The notes: generated by a model from the letters alone, not told the origin. A stretch of 64,000 nucleotides of DNA from Microcebus murinus (GCF_040939455.1 NC_134120.1:58047001-58111000), one strand, 5' to 3'. Shown: positions 11,451-25,303, counted from the stretch's first letter. Numbers and translations are program-made.

Positions 11451-11794
11451 GGGAGGCAAGCTGTCAGGAGGGCAGGGTATATCTGTTGGTATTTCAGTTT
11501 TAGCATGAATAATAATATACTGTCACTTGGTCAGATGGACCTAAACATTGTCAAATTTTGCTCAGATGGGGAAAAATTGGAGAATTATTCTGAGAGCCAT
11601 TTATTTATCCTAAAAATTCCAGGTATTCTGTGTCTTTTTGGTGAGCATAGGTTGCCTTTTGCTTATTTAGCTAATTTGAATTGTATTGATAATGTGATTG
11701 CCTGATAATTCAGCCTTATGTTGAGGTTTATACTTCAAAGATAGCTAGCTACCTTAATTTAAAAATATTATTCATCCACATGAAAGTCTGTAAA

Positions 11795-12070
11795 TTTTTT
11801 TTTTTGAGACAGAGTCTTGCTCTGTCGCCCTGGGTACAGTACAGTGGCATCATCATAGCTCACCACAACCTCACACTCCTAGACTCAAGCAATCCTCCTG
11901 CCCAGCCTCCTAAGTAGCTGGGACTCCAGGTGTGCACTTTACCACCTAGGTAATTTTTCTACTGTTAGTAGAAATGGGATTTCCCTCTTGCTCAGACTTG
12001 TTTCAAACTACTGACCTCAAGCAATCTGCCTGCTTGAAGCCTTCTAGAATGCTACCACCTCGCCCAGCCA
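11795..12070 (-). repeat. Alu SINE, diverged
   Basis: Reverse Alu with a T-tail followed by gagacagagtcttgctctgt. It holds catcatagctcaccacaacc and ends cacctcgcccagcca. Several internal deletions mark it as an old copy. Confidence 0.9.
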
Positions 12071-13080
12071 AAATCTGTAAATTTTTTCTGAAACTGTGCC
12101 TTAATTTCCATCTGTTAATTGTGTGGTCCGTCTGAGATTTCAGAGAGCATGCTGTGTCTAATCTTGAACAGCCACGGCTATGAGTGGGCGTACTCACCAG
12201 TATTCTTCCTGAGCAGACCTGCTGGATAGAATGATCTGATTATCAATATTTAAGATTTAAAATGTCTGCTGGAGATAACAGTGTTGTCTTAGTTGATGAA
12301 TTGTTTATGACAGACATTTTATACCAGGACTAGGTTGTTTCTTAAGGCTGTTCTTTATCAGTTTTTATAGGAAGATGTTGGTTTTTCTATATCCTGGGAC
12401 ATGAAGGGGCCTTATCTAGTAAATCTTCAGAGCAGTTCAGATCTTTCAGAATGAGTAAAAAGAGGGGTTTAAAACACAGCCTTGATTATTGCGACATTAT
12501 TAAAATACCCATTCCTTTTGAGAAACACAGAGCTGATGTTTTGGTTTCCTGTGCAAATCATTCCTCTTCCTAATGTATAAGTACTTTTTTGATAACGTTG
12601 AAATATTTTGAAAACTTGATGTTTAAATACCATTTCAGATATTTCCTTTTATTTTACATCATCATATAGTTACTCTAGCCTTCTAATTAAACTCATCCTA
12701 ATAAAATTATTTAATTGAAAGAACTAATTCACTATTTAATAATTTGAAGCCTTGGTAAGGCCTAGCATCCTTTTAGGTTACTGAAATCACAGGTCAAGTC
12801 ACAGGATTTCTAGGTTTTAGAGGGATTCATTTCTTATGTCTTTTCTATGAAACAGAGGTGGCCAAGCCTTGAAGAAAGACTCAAAAGTTATAAATCCCTT
12901 GGTCTATACTGGCAGTTTCCAACTTAAGAAGGTGTTGTTAAGTCGCAAACGGCGAATGCATTTCCCCAGAAACGTTATAAATGGTAGTTACCCTGGACAG
13001 CACCCCGTACAGTCCCCTCCCCTTTCCCTCCCTTATCCCACCTGCCCCTGGAAGTAGGAATGGAGGTGTAGAATGAGAAA
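12071..13080. other. Unique sequence with a CpG-retaining patch
   Basis: Mostly AT-rich without features. Around 12925-12980 there are several CpGs in a short space (taagtcgcaaacggcgaatg, then gaaacgttata), which is unusual for this AT-rich area. It may be the remains of a DNA transposon whose family I cannot name. Confidence 0.35.
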
Positions 13081-13084
13081 ACCA

Positions 13085-13265
13085 TACCAATGTGCATGAC
13101 TAGAAGTCAGGAACCTTGGAAAGTGCTCTTTGCTCTGTCACTAACTCTGTGTCATTATATCAACTCATTTGACTTCTCAGGCTCTCATATTACTCATCTT
13201 TAAAATGAATGGGTTGGGCACAATTATTTCTAAGGTTCCTTTAAGCTCTGATGTCATGTGATTGG
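13085..13265 (+). repeat. MIR SINE
   Basis: Phrases typical of MIR appear in order: ctttgctctgtcactaactc, tgtgtcattatatcaactca, catctttaaaatgaatgggt, ggttcctttaagctctgatg. Confidence 0.7.
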
Positions 13266-13948
13266 GATTTTCTGATGCCTAGGTTAGTGTCTAGGCAAGG
13301 ATTTGTTTGGCAAAGCTGTGTAGGTGGTCAGGTACTTTGTACTTAACAACCTTTAAATATTTTTGCGAGTTATTCACCATTTCAAATTGGATAACCAAAA
13401 GCAGTTGTACACTCGCACAAAAAGTTTTGGATATTCTTATAGAAAAGCATTTCAGTTTTATAATGAAGGTCATTGAAAAAAGTTTTATTTCATGAACTCT
13501 TCTGCACTTTTGACATCACTCTGTTATTCTTTAAGCACTTCATGTTTTCAGGTACAAAAAGATGTTCCAGGCTTATCTTGTAATTTCCCTGTCCCAGCCA
13601 GTTTCTCAGGGAGTCCTGCTTCCATGGAAGGGGAATAGGTGTGCCCTTGCAAATAGGGTTCTCAGGGCTAGGAAACTTATTGAAGTTGTATAATACCTCT
13701 ATTTCCAGTTTGCCACCACAGGGCTCTTGTACCTCTTCTCAGGTTTTAGGTTTGTATATTGCTCCCCCCACAGTGTAAGCCATAGTTCCTCCTCTGCTCA
13801 GTGCTACAATATATACAAAATAGTCTCAGAATTTTCACCAACAATACTACCTACAACAAACCTACTACATAAAATTCTAGATTTCTTTGCAATTCTCTTT
13901 GCCTTAAGAATTAAGAATATATCCTACAAAAGATGTAAACCCATGTAT
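13266..13948. other. Unique non-coding sequence
   Basis: Short overlapping open frames occur on both strands at 13290-13495, but there is no splice or codon evidence for either. No repeat family recognised. Confidence 0.35.
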
Positions 13949-14062
13949 TTGGGGTCTCACTATGTTGGCCAGGCTGGTCTTGCACTCCTGGCCTCAAGGG
14001 ATCCTCCAGTCTCAGCCTCCCAAAGTGGTAGGAATACAAGCATGAGCCGTTGTGCCTGGCCA
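13949..14062 (-). repeat. Alu fragment (promoter-proximal arm)
   Basis: Reverse-oriented piece ggggtctcactatgttggcc to gttgtgcctggcca, about 114 bp, representing one arm only. Confidence 0.88.
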
Positions 14063-14126
14063 TAAATCCATGTATTTTTTTCTTTTTTTAAAACAGCTGG
14101 AGGTCATCAGATAAATCCATGTGTGC

Positions 14127-14245
14127 TTTTTTTTTTTTTTTTTTCAGATAGGGTCTCACTCTGTTGCCCGGGCTAGAGTGCAGTGGCATCATCATAGCTC
14201 ACTACAACCTCAAACTCCTGGGCACAAGCAATCCTCCTCCCTAAG
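14127..14245 (-). repeat. Alu fragment (tail-proximal arm)
   Basis: T-tail, then cagatagggtctcactctgt and catcatagctcactacaacc, ending near caatcctcctccctaag. It is truncated at its promoter side. Confidence 0.88.
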
Positions 14246-15478
14246 TCCTTCTGTTATAGTCTGAGTACTTCTCCCTTCCTCCTTCTTTCTACCCTGTACC
14301 AAGTAGGCACTCAGTAAATGTTTGCTCAGAGGCAGTCTGTGCCCTTCTTTGAGCTGATCCTGTCCAAAAGTATTTTCCTAAGTTAGATACCACTTCTATA
14401 GGAGTTAAGTATAATTAATCTCTCAGAAGCATTAATGGTCTGAATAAACAATCATACGTATGAATAAATAAAAAGTATGATATATGTAACCATATAATAT
14501 GTAATTTTATATAACAGTATATAAATAAAATAATCATGTATTTATCAAACCCTATTAATAAAACCCTTAGATATTAACCACATTTTATATCTATTCATGT
14601 AGTTTTTAATTATTTATTGCTTACATATAATTTTCAATTCACAGAACCCAAGGTCTCTTGTTTTCTGGTCTCAGTTTCAGCCAGTGTTTCACATTAGGGT
14701 CATTAGGTGATGAGAAATTGTGGATTTCAACTTTATTTTTTATTTTAAGAATTGGTATATGGTATATGAAAACTATTGGTTTCTATCATATTTAGAACTA
14801 TCATATACCTTATCATATACCTTATTAGTATAAGGTATATGAAAGCTATTATTGTTCTTTGGTGGTGTCATGATAGACTCTAAGTTATATAAATTCTAGT
14901 TAAGTATTTAAAAAAAACCAGACTGATAGAACAACTGGTATGAGCTAGGTATAGGAGTAGTAGGCCGGGGAGAGGAAGAAATTAAGTGGGGGAATGGTGT
15001 TGGGTAGAGGGAAAGGTGTAGAGGTGTATTTGAACTTATGACAGTGAAATCTAAAAAGAGTAGAGTGGGGAAATTAAGTTTTCTAGTACCCAATATAGTT
15101 GTTATCTGTTCTTTTTGTTAAAACTATTTAATAAGTGATTCTTCTTTAAGATAGCCGTTTTTATTTTTAAAGTGTGTTTTAGTCAGCCAGATTGACAGAA
15201 ATACATAACTATACATGTTTCTTGGTATTATGTATTTATTGGTGAAGAAGAGAGAATACTAATGTTGGTGCAGCTGAATGTTGTTCAGTTCTAGTTATTC
15301 TTTAGATGATCCTCTATTAGAAGAATTACTAACATAATTTCATAGTTTTGCCTAATCGTATATTAAAGAAAAACAACCATGATATATTTGAAACATTTCT
15401 TCTTATAATAATTACTGTACCTTTAAACTGGAAATATATTTGGGGAAAAGCCTAAGAGTCTTTTAAAGGTTTCTTCTT
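14246..15478. other. AT-rich non-coding sequence with a local inverted repeat
   Basis: A short L2/MIR-like tail phrase (taggcactcagtaaatgttt) lies at about 14305-14330. At 14800-14842 a 12-bp unit (atcatatacctt) occurs twice in tandem, and a 13-bp perfect inverted repeat with a 4-nt loop spans 14813-14842. No exon recognised. Confidence 0.55.
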
Positions 15479-15810
15479 CTTTTTTTTTTTTTTTGAGACA
15501 GAGTCTCACTTTGTTGCCCAGGCTAGAGTGAGTCCCATGGCGTCAGCCTAGCTCACAGCAACCTCAGACTCCTGAGCTCAACGGATCCTACTGCCTCAGC
15601 CTCCAGAGTGGCTGGGACTACAGGCATGCGCCACCATGCCTGGCTAATTTTTTCTATATATATTAGTTGGCCAATTAATTTCTTTCTATTTATAGTAGAG
15701 ATGGGTCTTGCTCTTGCTCAGGCTGGTTTCGAACTCCTGACCTCGAGCAATCTGCCCGCCTCGGACTCCCAGAGTGCTAGGATTACAGGCAGGAGCCACC
15801 GTGCCCGGCC
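15479..15810 (-). repeat. Alu SINE, lemur type
   Basis: Reverse Alu: T-tail, gagacagagtctcactttgt, the lemur AT-rich segment (ttggccaattaatttctttc), and a gccaccgtgcccggcc end. Confidence 0.95.
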
Positions 15811-16085
15811 TGTATATATGCATTTTAAATATGTATATATGTTTTAGATCTTATTATAATTAAGCATATTTTTATCATCTTTTTCTTTATTATTTCCTTA
15901 TGGGCCTATTTAATCGTAAAGCTCTTAGGACCTTTAAGAATATTTGATTATTTCTATCTTTTATTTGCATTGATATTTTCATAGATACAATAAAGCCATG
16001 CCTAGAGTAGCTCAAATTTTTTTTTTACCAATGATTAAAAAAAGCTGAAATTCTTTGAAAGTAACTTTTTGTATTTTTATTACAG
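15811..16085. other. Unique AT-rich sequence upstream of the micro-exon candidate
   Basis: No repeat recognised. The final 35 bases hold a branch-point-like agtaac and a T-rich tract ending in attacag. Confidence 0.4.
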
Positions 16086-16120
16086 GTAAATTGGGGTATT
16101 CACATTGTACAGAAACAGAG
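16086..16120 (+). other. Candidate 35-nt internal exon
   Basis: Seen: a T-rich tract ending attacag directly before 16086 and a perfect gtaagt donor directly after 16120. Frame 1 (starting VNWG) and frame 3 are open; frame 2 opens with a stop. In frame 3 two bases complete a previous codon and 11 codons follow (KLGYSHCTETE), leaving phase 0 at the donor. I do not recognise the peptide. Splice-site look-alikes are common in AT-rich introns, so this is a candidate only. Confidence 0.25.
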
Positions 16121-17483
<1,363 letters not shown>

Positions 17484-17971
17484 ATTGTTAAAGTTTTGAT
17501 GTACTATTCAAATGATATAAAGGAGTAGGATTTGATTTGAATTAGAAGATACAAGTTTTATCTTGGGGTTTCTGGGTGTGCATCTTTCCAGCTATGCAAT
17601 TTTGAGCAAGTAATTTTCTTCCTGAAAATATTATCTTTCTTATCTATAAAACATTTACTTCATAGACTTGTGCAGTTTTAAAGAGATACCATATATGAAA
17701 ATGTTTCATAAACCCTAAAGGCAATTGTTGTAAATTAAGACAATGCAAATATAGAAGCATTCATCTGTATTATAGGTAATGAAATATGAAGATTTTACAT
17801 ACAAGGCATAGTTATAAGCCTCATTATTCTGTCTTGTTGCATTGTCATAAAATCAACATGGTTTTAATATTAACTTATTACTCACTTTATATAAGAGCAT
17901 GAATTCATTTTATCTGATTGGTAGCCATTATTCTTTGATCCGTAACTTAGGTCACCAAAAGAATTGGAATC
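17484..17971. other. Unique non-coding sequence
   Basis: AT-rich. A weak MIR-like phrase (ttttgagcaagtaattttct) is present at about 17600. Nothing else is supported. Confidence 0.35.
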
Positions 17972-18233
17972 TAGGCGGGGTGTGGTGGCTCACGCCTGTA
18001 ATCTCAGCACTTTGGGAGGCCCAGCAGGAGTTGGCTTGAGCTCAGGAACTCCAGGCCAGCCTAAGCAAGAGCGAGACCCATCTCTACTGAAAATATTAAT
18101 AGAAAAAATTAGCCGGGCATGGTGGTGCAGGTCTGTAGTCCCAGCTATTCGGGGCCTAGGCAGAAGGGTCGCTTAAGCCCAGGAATTTGGGGTTGCAGTG
18201 AGCTATGATGATGGCACCGCACTCTACCCAGGT
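17972..18233 (+). repeat. Alu SINE, truncated tail
   Basis: Sense Alu from ctaggcggggtgtggtggct to caccgcactctacccaggtc. It stops short of the usual A-tail, so the 3' end was deleted. Confidence 0.9.
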
Positions 18234-18434
18234 CTTTAAGGAAGAGGTTGGGATTGTGGATGGTTATTTATCTATACCGCTTGAATTTTTTTTTTTAAGT
18301 AAGAACATCTCTGTGTTAGTCTGGTAATTAGAATAGTAAGCTAGGCAGCAGAGGCAATGGGAACTACTTTTTTCTTGAAGTGTAGTGACATGAAAGAAAG
18401 GAAGTAGCGAGTTTGTTGTTGCTTTGTTTTTTAG
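18234..18434. other. Unique sequence with acceptor-like end
   Basis: No repeat seen. The final bases (tttgttgttgctttgttttttag) form a strong pyrimidine tract with an AG at 18433-18434. Confidence 0.4.
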
Positions 18435-18641
18435 GTTAGGGAAGATGGTACAGGTAGCAGTGGTGAGGGGACCAGGGAGACCGAGGCAGAAAGTCCAGAT
18501 ATATGCATATCTGATGAGGACACTGGCCACTGGGAAGCTGGCTGCCCAGCAGGGTTCCTGGGAACCAGGGCGGGCCAGGGCTCTGAGGTCTCTGAGGCTC
18601 CAGAGGATCTGCAAGGTCAAAACCATTTCGCAGTATACTAG
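18435..18641 (+). other. Candidate terminal coding exon, 68 codons plus stop
   Basis: After the acceptor-like tttttttag the plus strand stays open for 68 codons to a TAG at 18639-18641. The predicted peptide starts VREDGTGSSGEGT, is rich in Glu, Asp, Ser and Gly (for example ESPDICISDEDTG), and looks like an acidic disordered tail rather than repeat-derived sequence. Phase 0 entry is compatible with the exit phase of the 35-nt candidate at 16086. Against it: the opposite strand is also open here, and internal donor-like sites exist (for example cag then gtagca, gtg then gtgagg). I cannot name a gene. Confidence 0.25.
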
Positions 18642-18914
18642 GACGCGACTGGCTTTGTGCTTTCCTTCTCCTAAGCGTGTGCAGCGCAGCTTCTGAGGCC
18701 TCTTGCCGAGGACTGTTGGTCTGACCGCAGCAGCAGATGTGAGATCTGGCTGCTGTCCATTGAGCCCTGCAGTGAAGGGTTTGGCAAAAATGTAAAACAA
18801 TACCACCCTTCTCATTGTTTTTTGTTTTTGGAAACTATAGTTTTTCCCCCATAAATGTTATTAACATATAATGGGTTTAAATAAATTAATAAGTTTTTTA
18901 AATCTCAGTTTTAA

Positions 18915-19295
18915 CTTATAGTAAATGTTGATAGACTAGATAGCTCACATAAACAAAAGCTCTTTGGACTCCTCGGTAATTTTGTACAGTGTAAAGGGGT
19001 TCTAAACCCAACAAGTTTGATACCTGCAGGCGCGAGCACAGATGGCAGAGGTACCTCTTCCTTAGATACAGAATTGTGGAGTGAGAGGAGGTTTGAGAGT
19101 GCAGGCGTCAGCGCGGAGCGGCCAGGATCTAAGCCCTTCTTTTTCATCAGCAAGAAGACAGGCTTAGTCTTGGGAGTGAGGCTGTGCTGGGGCAGAAGGG
19201 GATCTGCCGGAGCCTCTCTAGGCATGCACATTGTTTTTCTGTTGAGCAAAGAGGTCCCAGTTCCCTGTAAACGCCCACGGAGCTCCTGCCCATAA
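18915..19295 (+). other. Candidate coding segment, 126 open codons
   Basis: The plus strand is open from 18915 to a TAA at 19293-19295, beginning just after an acceptor-like acttatag. The peptide contains HKQKLFGLLGNFVQ and STDGRGTSSLDTELWSERRF, with a varied residue composition and no repeat signature I know. It has no in-frame ATG until late, so it would need to be an internal or last exon. The minus strand also carries a 112-codon open frame here. It could be a chance open frame in GC-rich DNA. Confidence 0.2.
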
Positions 19296-19309
19296 GTCCA
19301 GACTAGAGT

Positions 19310-19420
19310 TGTGAGGCTGAGCAGCTGCGGAGTTGCTCCCGCCCCCCACGGCCTTTTAAATGGGGGTGGGGGGGTGGCTCAGCTCTTGGCACCACCCTTT
19401 CCTTCTCCCTTCTCTGCCTC
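19310..19420 (+). promoter_or_regulatory. Promoter-like GC-rich patch
   Basis: Seen within 60 bases: a GC-box/KLF-type cccgcccccc at 19338-19347, an A/T core ttttaaat flanked by cc and gg at 19352-19363, and a G-rich gggggtgggggggt. The area is richer in C, G and CpG than the surrounding AT-rich DNA. This could be a minor promoter or enhancer; no transcript start can be fixed from sequence alone. Confidence 0.3.
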
Positions 19421-19560
19421 GGATTCTCTCATGCTGGCTAGGTGTGAAGGTAGAGCGCTCAGCATCAAGCCTGCGGCAAATTATTGCCCCTAGTTGGAAG
19501 GTGTGAGGTTTCCTCGGATGGGTAAGGAAGCAGGGTTCTGCAGACCTGCTAGGGAAAGCA

Positions 19561-20004
19561 AAATCTCTTTTATCTTCTGGGGTTTTAGGACCCTTCTCAA
19601 GTCATATAGTTGAAATATAGAGCATTAAGTGTTCAGCTGGGCTTATTTTAATAGTTTCTGCAGTACATAAAAATCATATAAATGGTTTCCTAGTTTTATT
19701 TATAATTGTCTTTTTAATACTTTTCTTATATTGTAAAAATTGAAGTAAAATTATGAGTTTAGAGAGAGGAAGGAGACCAAAAATAGGCATTTGATCAACT
19801 TATATGATCTTTTATTTCAAGATGAACTAATCTTTTCTAAAATCAAGTATTTTCCCTTCTCACTGTTTGGAAAATGTTTTAATGTGCTTGATTATACTAG
19901 CATTTTCCAGCATTTGAATTCATGAAGGGAAATCTTTCATATGATTTGTTTTAAAGGATATGCAAATTTTTATGTTTAGGAGACAGTTTAATTTTTCCCT
20001 ACAA
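19561..20004. other. Unique AT-rich non-coding sequence
   Basis: Nothing recognised. Confidence 0.4.
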
Positions 20005-20230
20005 CTTTTTTCTATTTTTTGAAGGTATAATTTACATATAGTAAAATTTACCCCTTTTTATTTACAGTTCTTTATGTTTTGACAGATCTGTTGTTAACCA
20101 TCCCCATAATCAAGTTCCATCATCCCCTAAATTCCTTCATGCCCCTTTGTTGTCATCCCTCCTGCTCCTCCCAGGGCCTGGAAACCACTGATCTGTATGT
20201 GTGTTTTCCTTATAGTTTTGAGAAGGACAT
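20005..20230 (-). mobile_element. Old L1M 3' fragment
   Basis: Reverse-strand L1M phrases: gaaggtataatttacatata, gtaaaatttacccctttttta-like, gttaaccatccccataatca, gggcctggaaaccactgatc. Short and diverged. Confidence 0.65.
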
Positions 20231-20924
20231 GTAATTTAAAGAGTGTGTGACCCACATTTCTCCCTTCCTAGAAGTGTCTCTCAACTCACACTAGTAACTT
20301 ATAAACTATTGAATGACTAACTTGTACTTGTGGACACGGAAGCAGTGCTGATCCAGAATTAGGGGTAGCTTCTACTCTCATTTTATAAATTTTTCCTACT
20401 GCCATTATTTAAATAGTTCTATGAATTATAATCTTATTTTTGAAGAAAATTGCTTAGTACTTAAAAATATTAAAATATAACTGATTTGAATTTTCAAGTA
20501 TTTTAATTGAAGCATTTTATTTTTTAGCTTTCCAAATTTCATCACATTCTTGTCTCCTATTAACCACCACTAATTATATAGCACTCAGAGATCCTATCCC
20601 TTTAGCAGGAAAGAAGGTTAAATGAATAACTAGAACAATCCTTGGTGGATTAGCTATATTTTAAGTGGAATAGGTTAAAGTATTATATAAAGTTAAATTA
20701 ACTTTTATCATTAATCTTGATAGAGCTGGTTTGTAAAAATCATACCATAGTAGAAAAATTTAAGTGTTAGTGAGGGAAAAGATTCATGTTCACATCTTAG
20801 AAATAAAGTTCATATATACTGTGTATAAATATCTATTCTGTGTTTCATTCCTATGTGCATCTTTAAGAAATACTCTAGAGCTTACTATTATTAATAGTAT
20901 ATGCTAGGTACTGTTATAGACATT
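20231..20924. other. Unique AT-rich non-coding sequence
   Basis: No features supported. Confidence 0.35.
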
Positions 20925-21065
20925 AAATAATTTGATCCTCATAACAAATTTATGAAGTAGATACTATTAATTATTTGCATTTTAGAGATGAGAGCTCAAG
21001 TTAAGTAATTTGTCCAAGCCCATATAGGCAGTAAGTAGCAGAACCACTTATCTCACTACCTTTTG
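20925..21065 (+). repeat. MIR SINE
   Basis: The phrases ttgatcctcataacaaattt, atgaagtagatactattaat, attttagagatgagagctca and gtaatttgtccaagcccata form the typical MIR core in order. Confidence 0.75.
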
Positions 21066-21977
21066 AATGTTTGTCTTTATCCAGCCTGTATTCATCTGCA
21101 GTATAAGGCATTTATATAATGCTGATACTTAATTTAGTGCCTTATTTGGAACAATGAAATGTTTGTGTGTCTCCTTAATTCTGTATATACCTGTTATCTA
21201 TGACTACTTCAGTTCTTGACATTATGTGGCTAGGGGATGTGGTCCCACTCAATGTAACCTGGACAAAGGTGTAAACATAGTCCATGAACCTTTGACCCTG
21301 TAGGTTAGGTGAGTACAGGGTCTGTACTGTAGGAACTTGTGAAGCACTCTAATTCTAAGTTACTTAGAATGATTCAAGAAATGTTCTACATATTTGAACC
21401 TCCTGGGAAATGAGACTTAGAGTTGGTCTGCTCTGGGAAGAACCCAGAGATCTTGAGATAGGCCAAGAAATACATGAGTTAGTATTTTGGACTTACTCCA
21501 TTCTGGTTATCTACAGGTTGTTTTTTTTCTATTCTTTTTCTATTTTTTTTTTTTTCCTCTTCACTCCCATGGAATATCTCCAGTTTTTGACCCAAGCTGG
21601 ACTATATGAGAATTTTTTGTTACCTGAGCATCTTAGAATAAACTATCAAAGGCAGTACATGGGACTTGCTGCTTTAATGCTGAGTATAACATTTAAAAAT
21701 GTCTGTTTTATCATTAGCTAGATCAGCCCGCTATACTTGATCTACCCTTTGGCTCATTTAGGTCACAATTGGATGTGTTTCACCTTTTTTACTTGACAAT
21801 GGGCAGTCCTTAGTTAATTTCAAAAGTAACTAAAAAATCTAACCTGAAAGAAGTATGCAGTATTTTTATGTAAATATTTACGTGTATATATGACTGTAGA
21901 GCTGTATAAATGAGGCTGTTTTATAAGATTCTGAAGATAGTATTTGATACCAAACTAAATCTTAGAATAGCTTGCTA
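21066..21977. other. Unique non-coding sequence
   Basis: A 103-codon open frame at 21410-21721 includes a low-complexity Phe/Tyr/Ser run from a T-rich tract; I do not consider it coding. No repeat recognised. Confidence 0.35.
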
Positions 21978-22307
<330 letters not shown>

Positions 22308-22320
22308 AGAATAGCTTGCT

Positions 22321-24189
22321 GAAAGAAGTATTTTTTATTAAATCTGCTCTTTTAGGCAGATGGCTTTGGCTGATCTTATATTTTATGGGTTTAATAATGG
22401 AATTGCATGACAAGCGAAAATAATGATATATGCATTATCTAAAAGGATTGGAAGAATAAGCTCTATTAACTGCTAGTAACAACAGCATTTTCTCCTTGGT
22501 CAGCAAGCTAAGAGGAATAGTTAGGAATGCTCACATTCTACTTTCTATCTTTTTAGGTTAAAGACCCCAGACATGCCTGAATTCACATGGCCATTTGATA
22601 GACATTAACTTACATGGTCTGGAAATCAGTTTGTGTCTTCAGAGAAAAATTTGTCTATGTGTCAGTTGCTACTTCTGGGTGTCAGTTTAGTAGAGGTTCT
22701 GGTAGAGGGGTGTTATGGTGTGATAAATAGATTACATGTATTATCAGACATAGACTGGGGCATTATGATAGCCTGGCACACTTGAAATTCAGTCATCTTC
22801 CCCCACTTCCACCCTGATAGTGTTTATTACTAAAATGGCCTTTCTGGGTTATAGTCATAGATGCTTATGTCAGGGGACATGATTTGACCATAGGATACAG
22901 AATTTATACAGTTATAGCATGTCTGACAAAGGATTTCAGACTAATCAAAATTATCTGGGAATAAACATTTTATAATTACTCTTGAAGGAGTAGAAGGTTT
23001 ATCCTATAGGTAACTTAAACACCTCCCAGTATTTTGATCTGAGTACGTAGAACATTTTATTAATTATTTGCTATATCAGGGGCTATATCAGTCTGCCTTA
23101 ATGAAAAGTTACAATGTTTTTAATAAAATAAAACTTTATAGTATTTTTCAGCATGCATAATCAATGTGGAAAGGGGCCATATTTTTATTTCTTTTTTCAA
23201 AATACCTTTATTCATTTGTAGAAATGATGTATATTTGTTGTAAAAACTAAAATATCACAGAAAGGTAAAAGAAGAATGTAAACATCACTTCATACCCTAC
23301 CATCTAGAAATAATGGCTGTTTAGAATATTATTTTAGACATCACTTCCCATATGTAATAATAATGTTGGCATATTAGTTGAGCATCTGTTATGTGCCACT
23401 CTTAGAATTACATGCATCTTTGCATAAAAGACAAACTTGGCTTTAAGGAGTTAGCCACTCTGAGGGAAAGGATTTAGATATATAGGGCAGAACTTTCCAA
23501 GCAGAAGGACATCAGAGTGAACATTCTGAAAGAGCTAGCTGTTTTTGAAACTGACAGACCACCAGGATATCTGAGGCGTGGAGAATGTGAGGGAGAGTTA
23601 TAGGAAATGTAGGGAAGACAAGGTTGCATTAAAGATTGGACATAGGTACATTTTCTCTTCAAGGGAAGAACATTTTTGTCTCCAATTTTCTTCTGTTTTC
23701 TAGGGTGATTCCTCTTTTGATGTGTGTTCTTTATCTGCTGTTTGCTTATATTCTTTTTTGGGGTAGTATTTTATGCATTCATTGTTTCATCAGAGTTTGT
23801 GTTTAATTAAATTTTTATTGTGATCATACAAGTGCAGTTGTATAAATGGATTTGGGAACAAACCCAGCTGACTCTTGATAGGCATACAGCCTACCTAGGA
23901 GAGGCAGAAATGCCCTGGCAACTGAAAGAAGAGCTAGCCTGTGCTGTGGAGATCAGTCAGTGGTCAGTGTGACAGATGGAATGACTGGGGAGTAAGAGAT
24001 GGACAAGTCAGATAGGTGGAGACAGATTAAGAGAGCTTCTGCTGTTCAGTATGGTGTCTCGACATCTTCCCTCAATTTGATAGAAATTTTACCATAGTTG
24101 GCAGATATCATAAACTACAGTTTTCAGAAAACTCTCCATTGCCAGCAAAATTAGATAATTTACTTGGTGTTGTGATCATTACCTAATTT
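22321..24189. other. Mainly unique non-coding sequence
   Basis: Around 23180-23340 there is a weak L1M-like reverse stretch (caaaatacctttattcattt, gtaaacatcacttcatacc). The remainder shows no exon, RNA gene or promoter signal. Confidence 0.35.
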
Positions 24190-25303
24190 TTTTGATGATA
24201 GTATTTTTTAATTTTTTTTGACAGCTTGATCAAGATGTGATTCCCAACCATACAGGTTACCCATTTAGCCAATTCAGTGGTTTTTGTGATATTCACAGTT
24301 GTGCAACCATCACTACAATCAATTTTAGAGCATTCATGTCACCTTATAAAGATACCAGTTCCTTTTAGCTGTTATCTCCTGGCCCCAGCAACCACTAATC
24401 TACTTTCTGTATGTATACATTTGCCTATTCTGGATATTTCACATAAATGTAATCATATAATATGTGGTCGTTTGTGGCTGGTTTCTTTCAGTTAGCCTAA
24501 TGTTCAGGGTTCATCCATATTATAGCATGTATCAGTACTTCATTCCTTTTTATTACTGAATAGTCCACTGTATGGATATAGCATATTTTGTTACTCATTC
24601 ATCAGTTGATGTACATTTGAGTTGTTTTCACCTTTTGACTATTATGAATAATGTGCGTATTAACTTTTATGTACAAGTTTTTGTGTTGACATAGGTTTTC
24701 ATTTCTCATGAGTATATACCTAGGAGAGGAATTTCCGGGTAAACTGGTAACTCCATGTTTTAACTTTTTGAGGATTTTCCAAATTGTTTCTAAAGTAACT
24801 CTATTATTTGACATTCTCACCAGCAGTGTAGAAGGGTTCTGATTTCTCACATCCTTGCCAGCACCTGTTACTGTCTGACTTTTTGATTCTAGCCATCCTA
24901 TTGGGTGTGAAGTAGTATCTCATGTAGTTTTGATTTACATTTTCCTGATAACTAATGATGTTGAACATGTTTTCATGTGCTTACTGACCATTCATATATA
25001 TTCTTTATAGAAGTGTCTATTCAGATCCTTTGCTCATTTTTAAATTGAGTTATTTTTATTTTTGATTTTAAGAGTTTTTTTATATACTGTAGATACAAGT
25101 TCCTTATCAAATATATATTTGTAAATATTTTCTCCCATTCTGTGGGTTTTCTTCCCACTTTCTTGATGGTATCATTTGAAGCATAAAAGTTTTTAATTTT
25201 GATGAAGTTCAGTGTATCTATTTTTTCTTTTTTTGCTTGTGGTTTTGGTGCCATATCTAAAAATCCATTGCCAAATCCTAGGTCATAAAGATTTGCACCT
25301 ACG

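Noticed and set aside
18264..18815. A 183-codon minus-strand open frame, longest outside L1
   Set aside because: Its C-terminal part runs through AT-rich intron-like sequence including a Lys run from a T-tract, it has no recognisable domain, and it overlaps the plus-strand candidate whose residue make-up is more protein-like.
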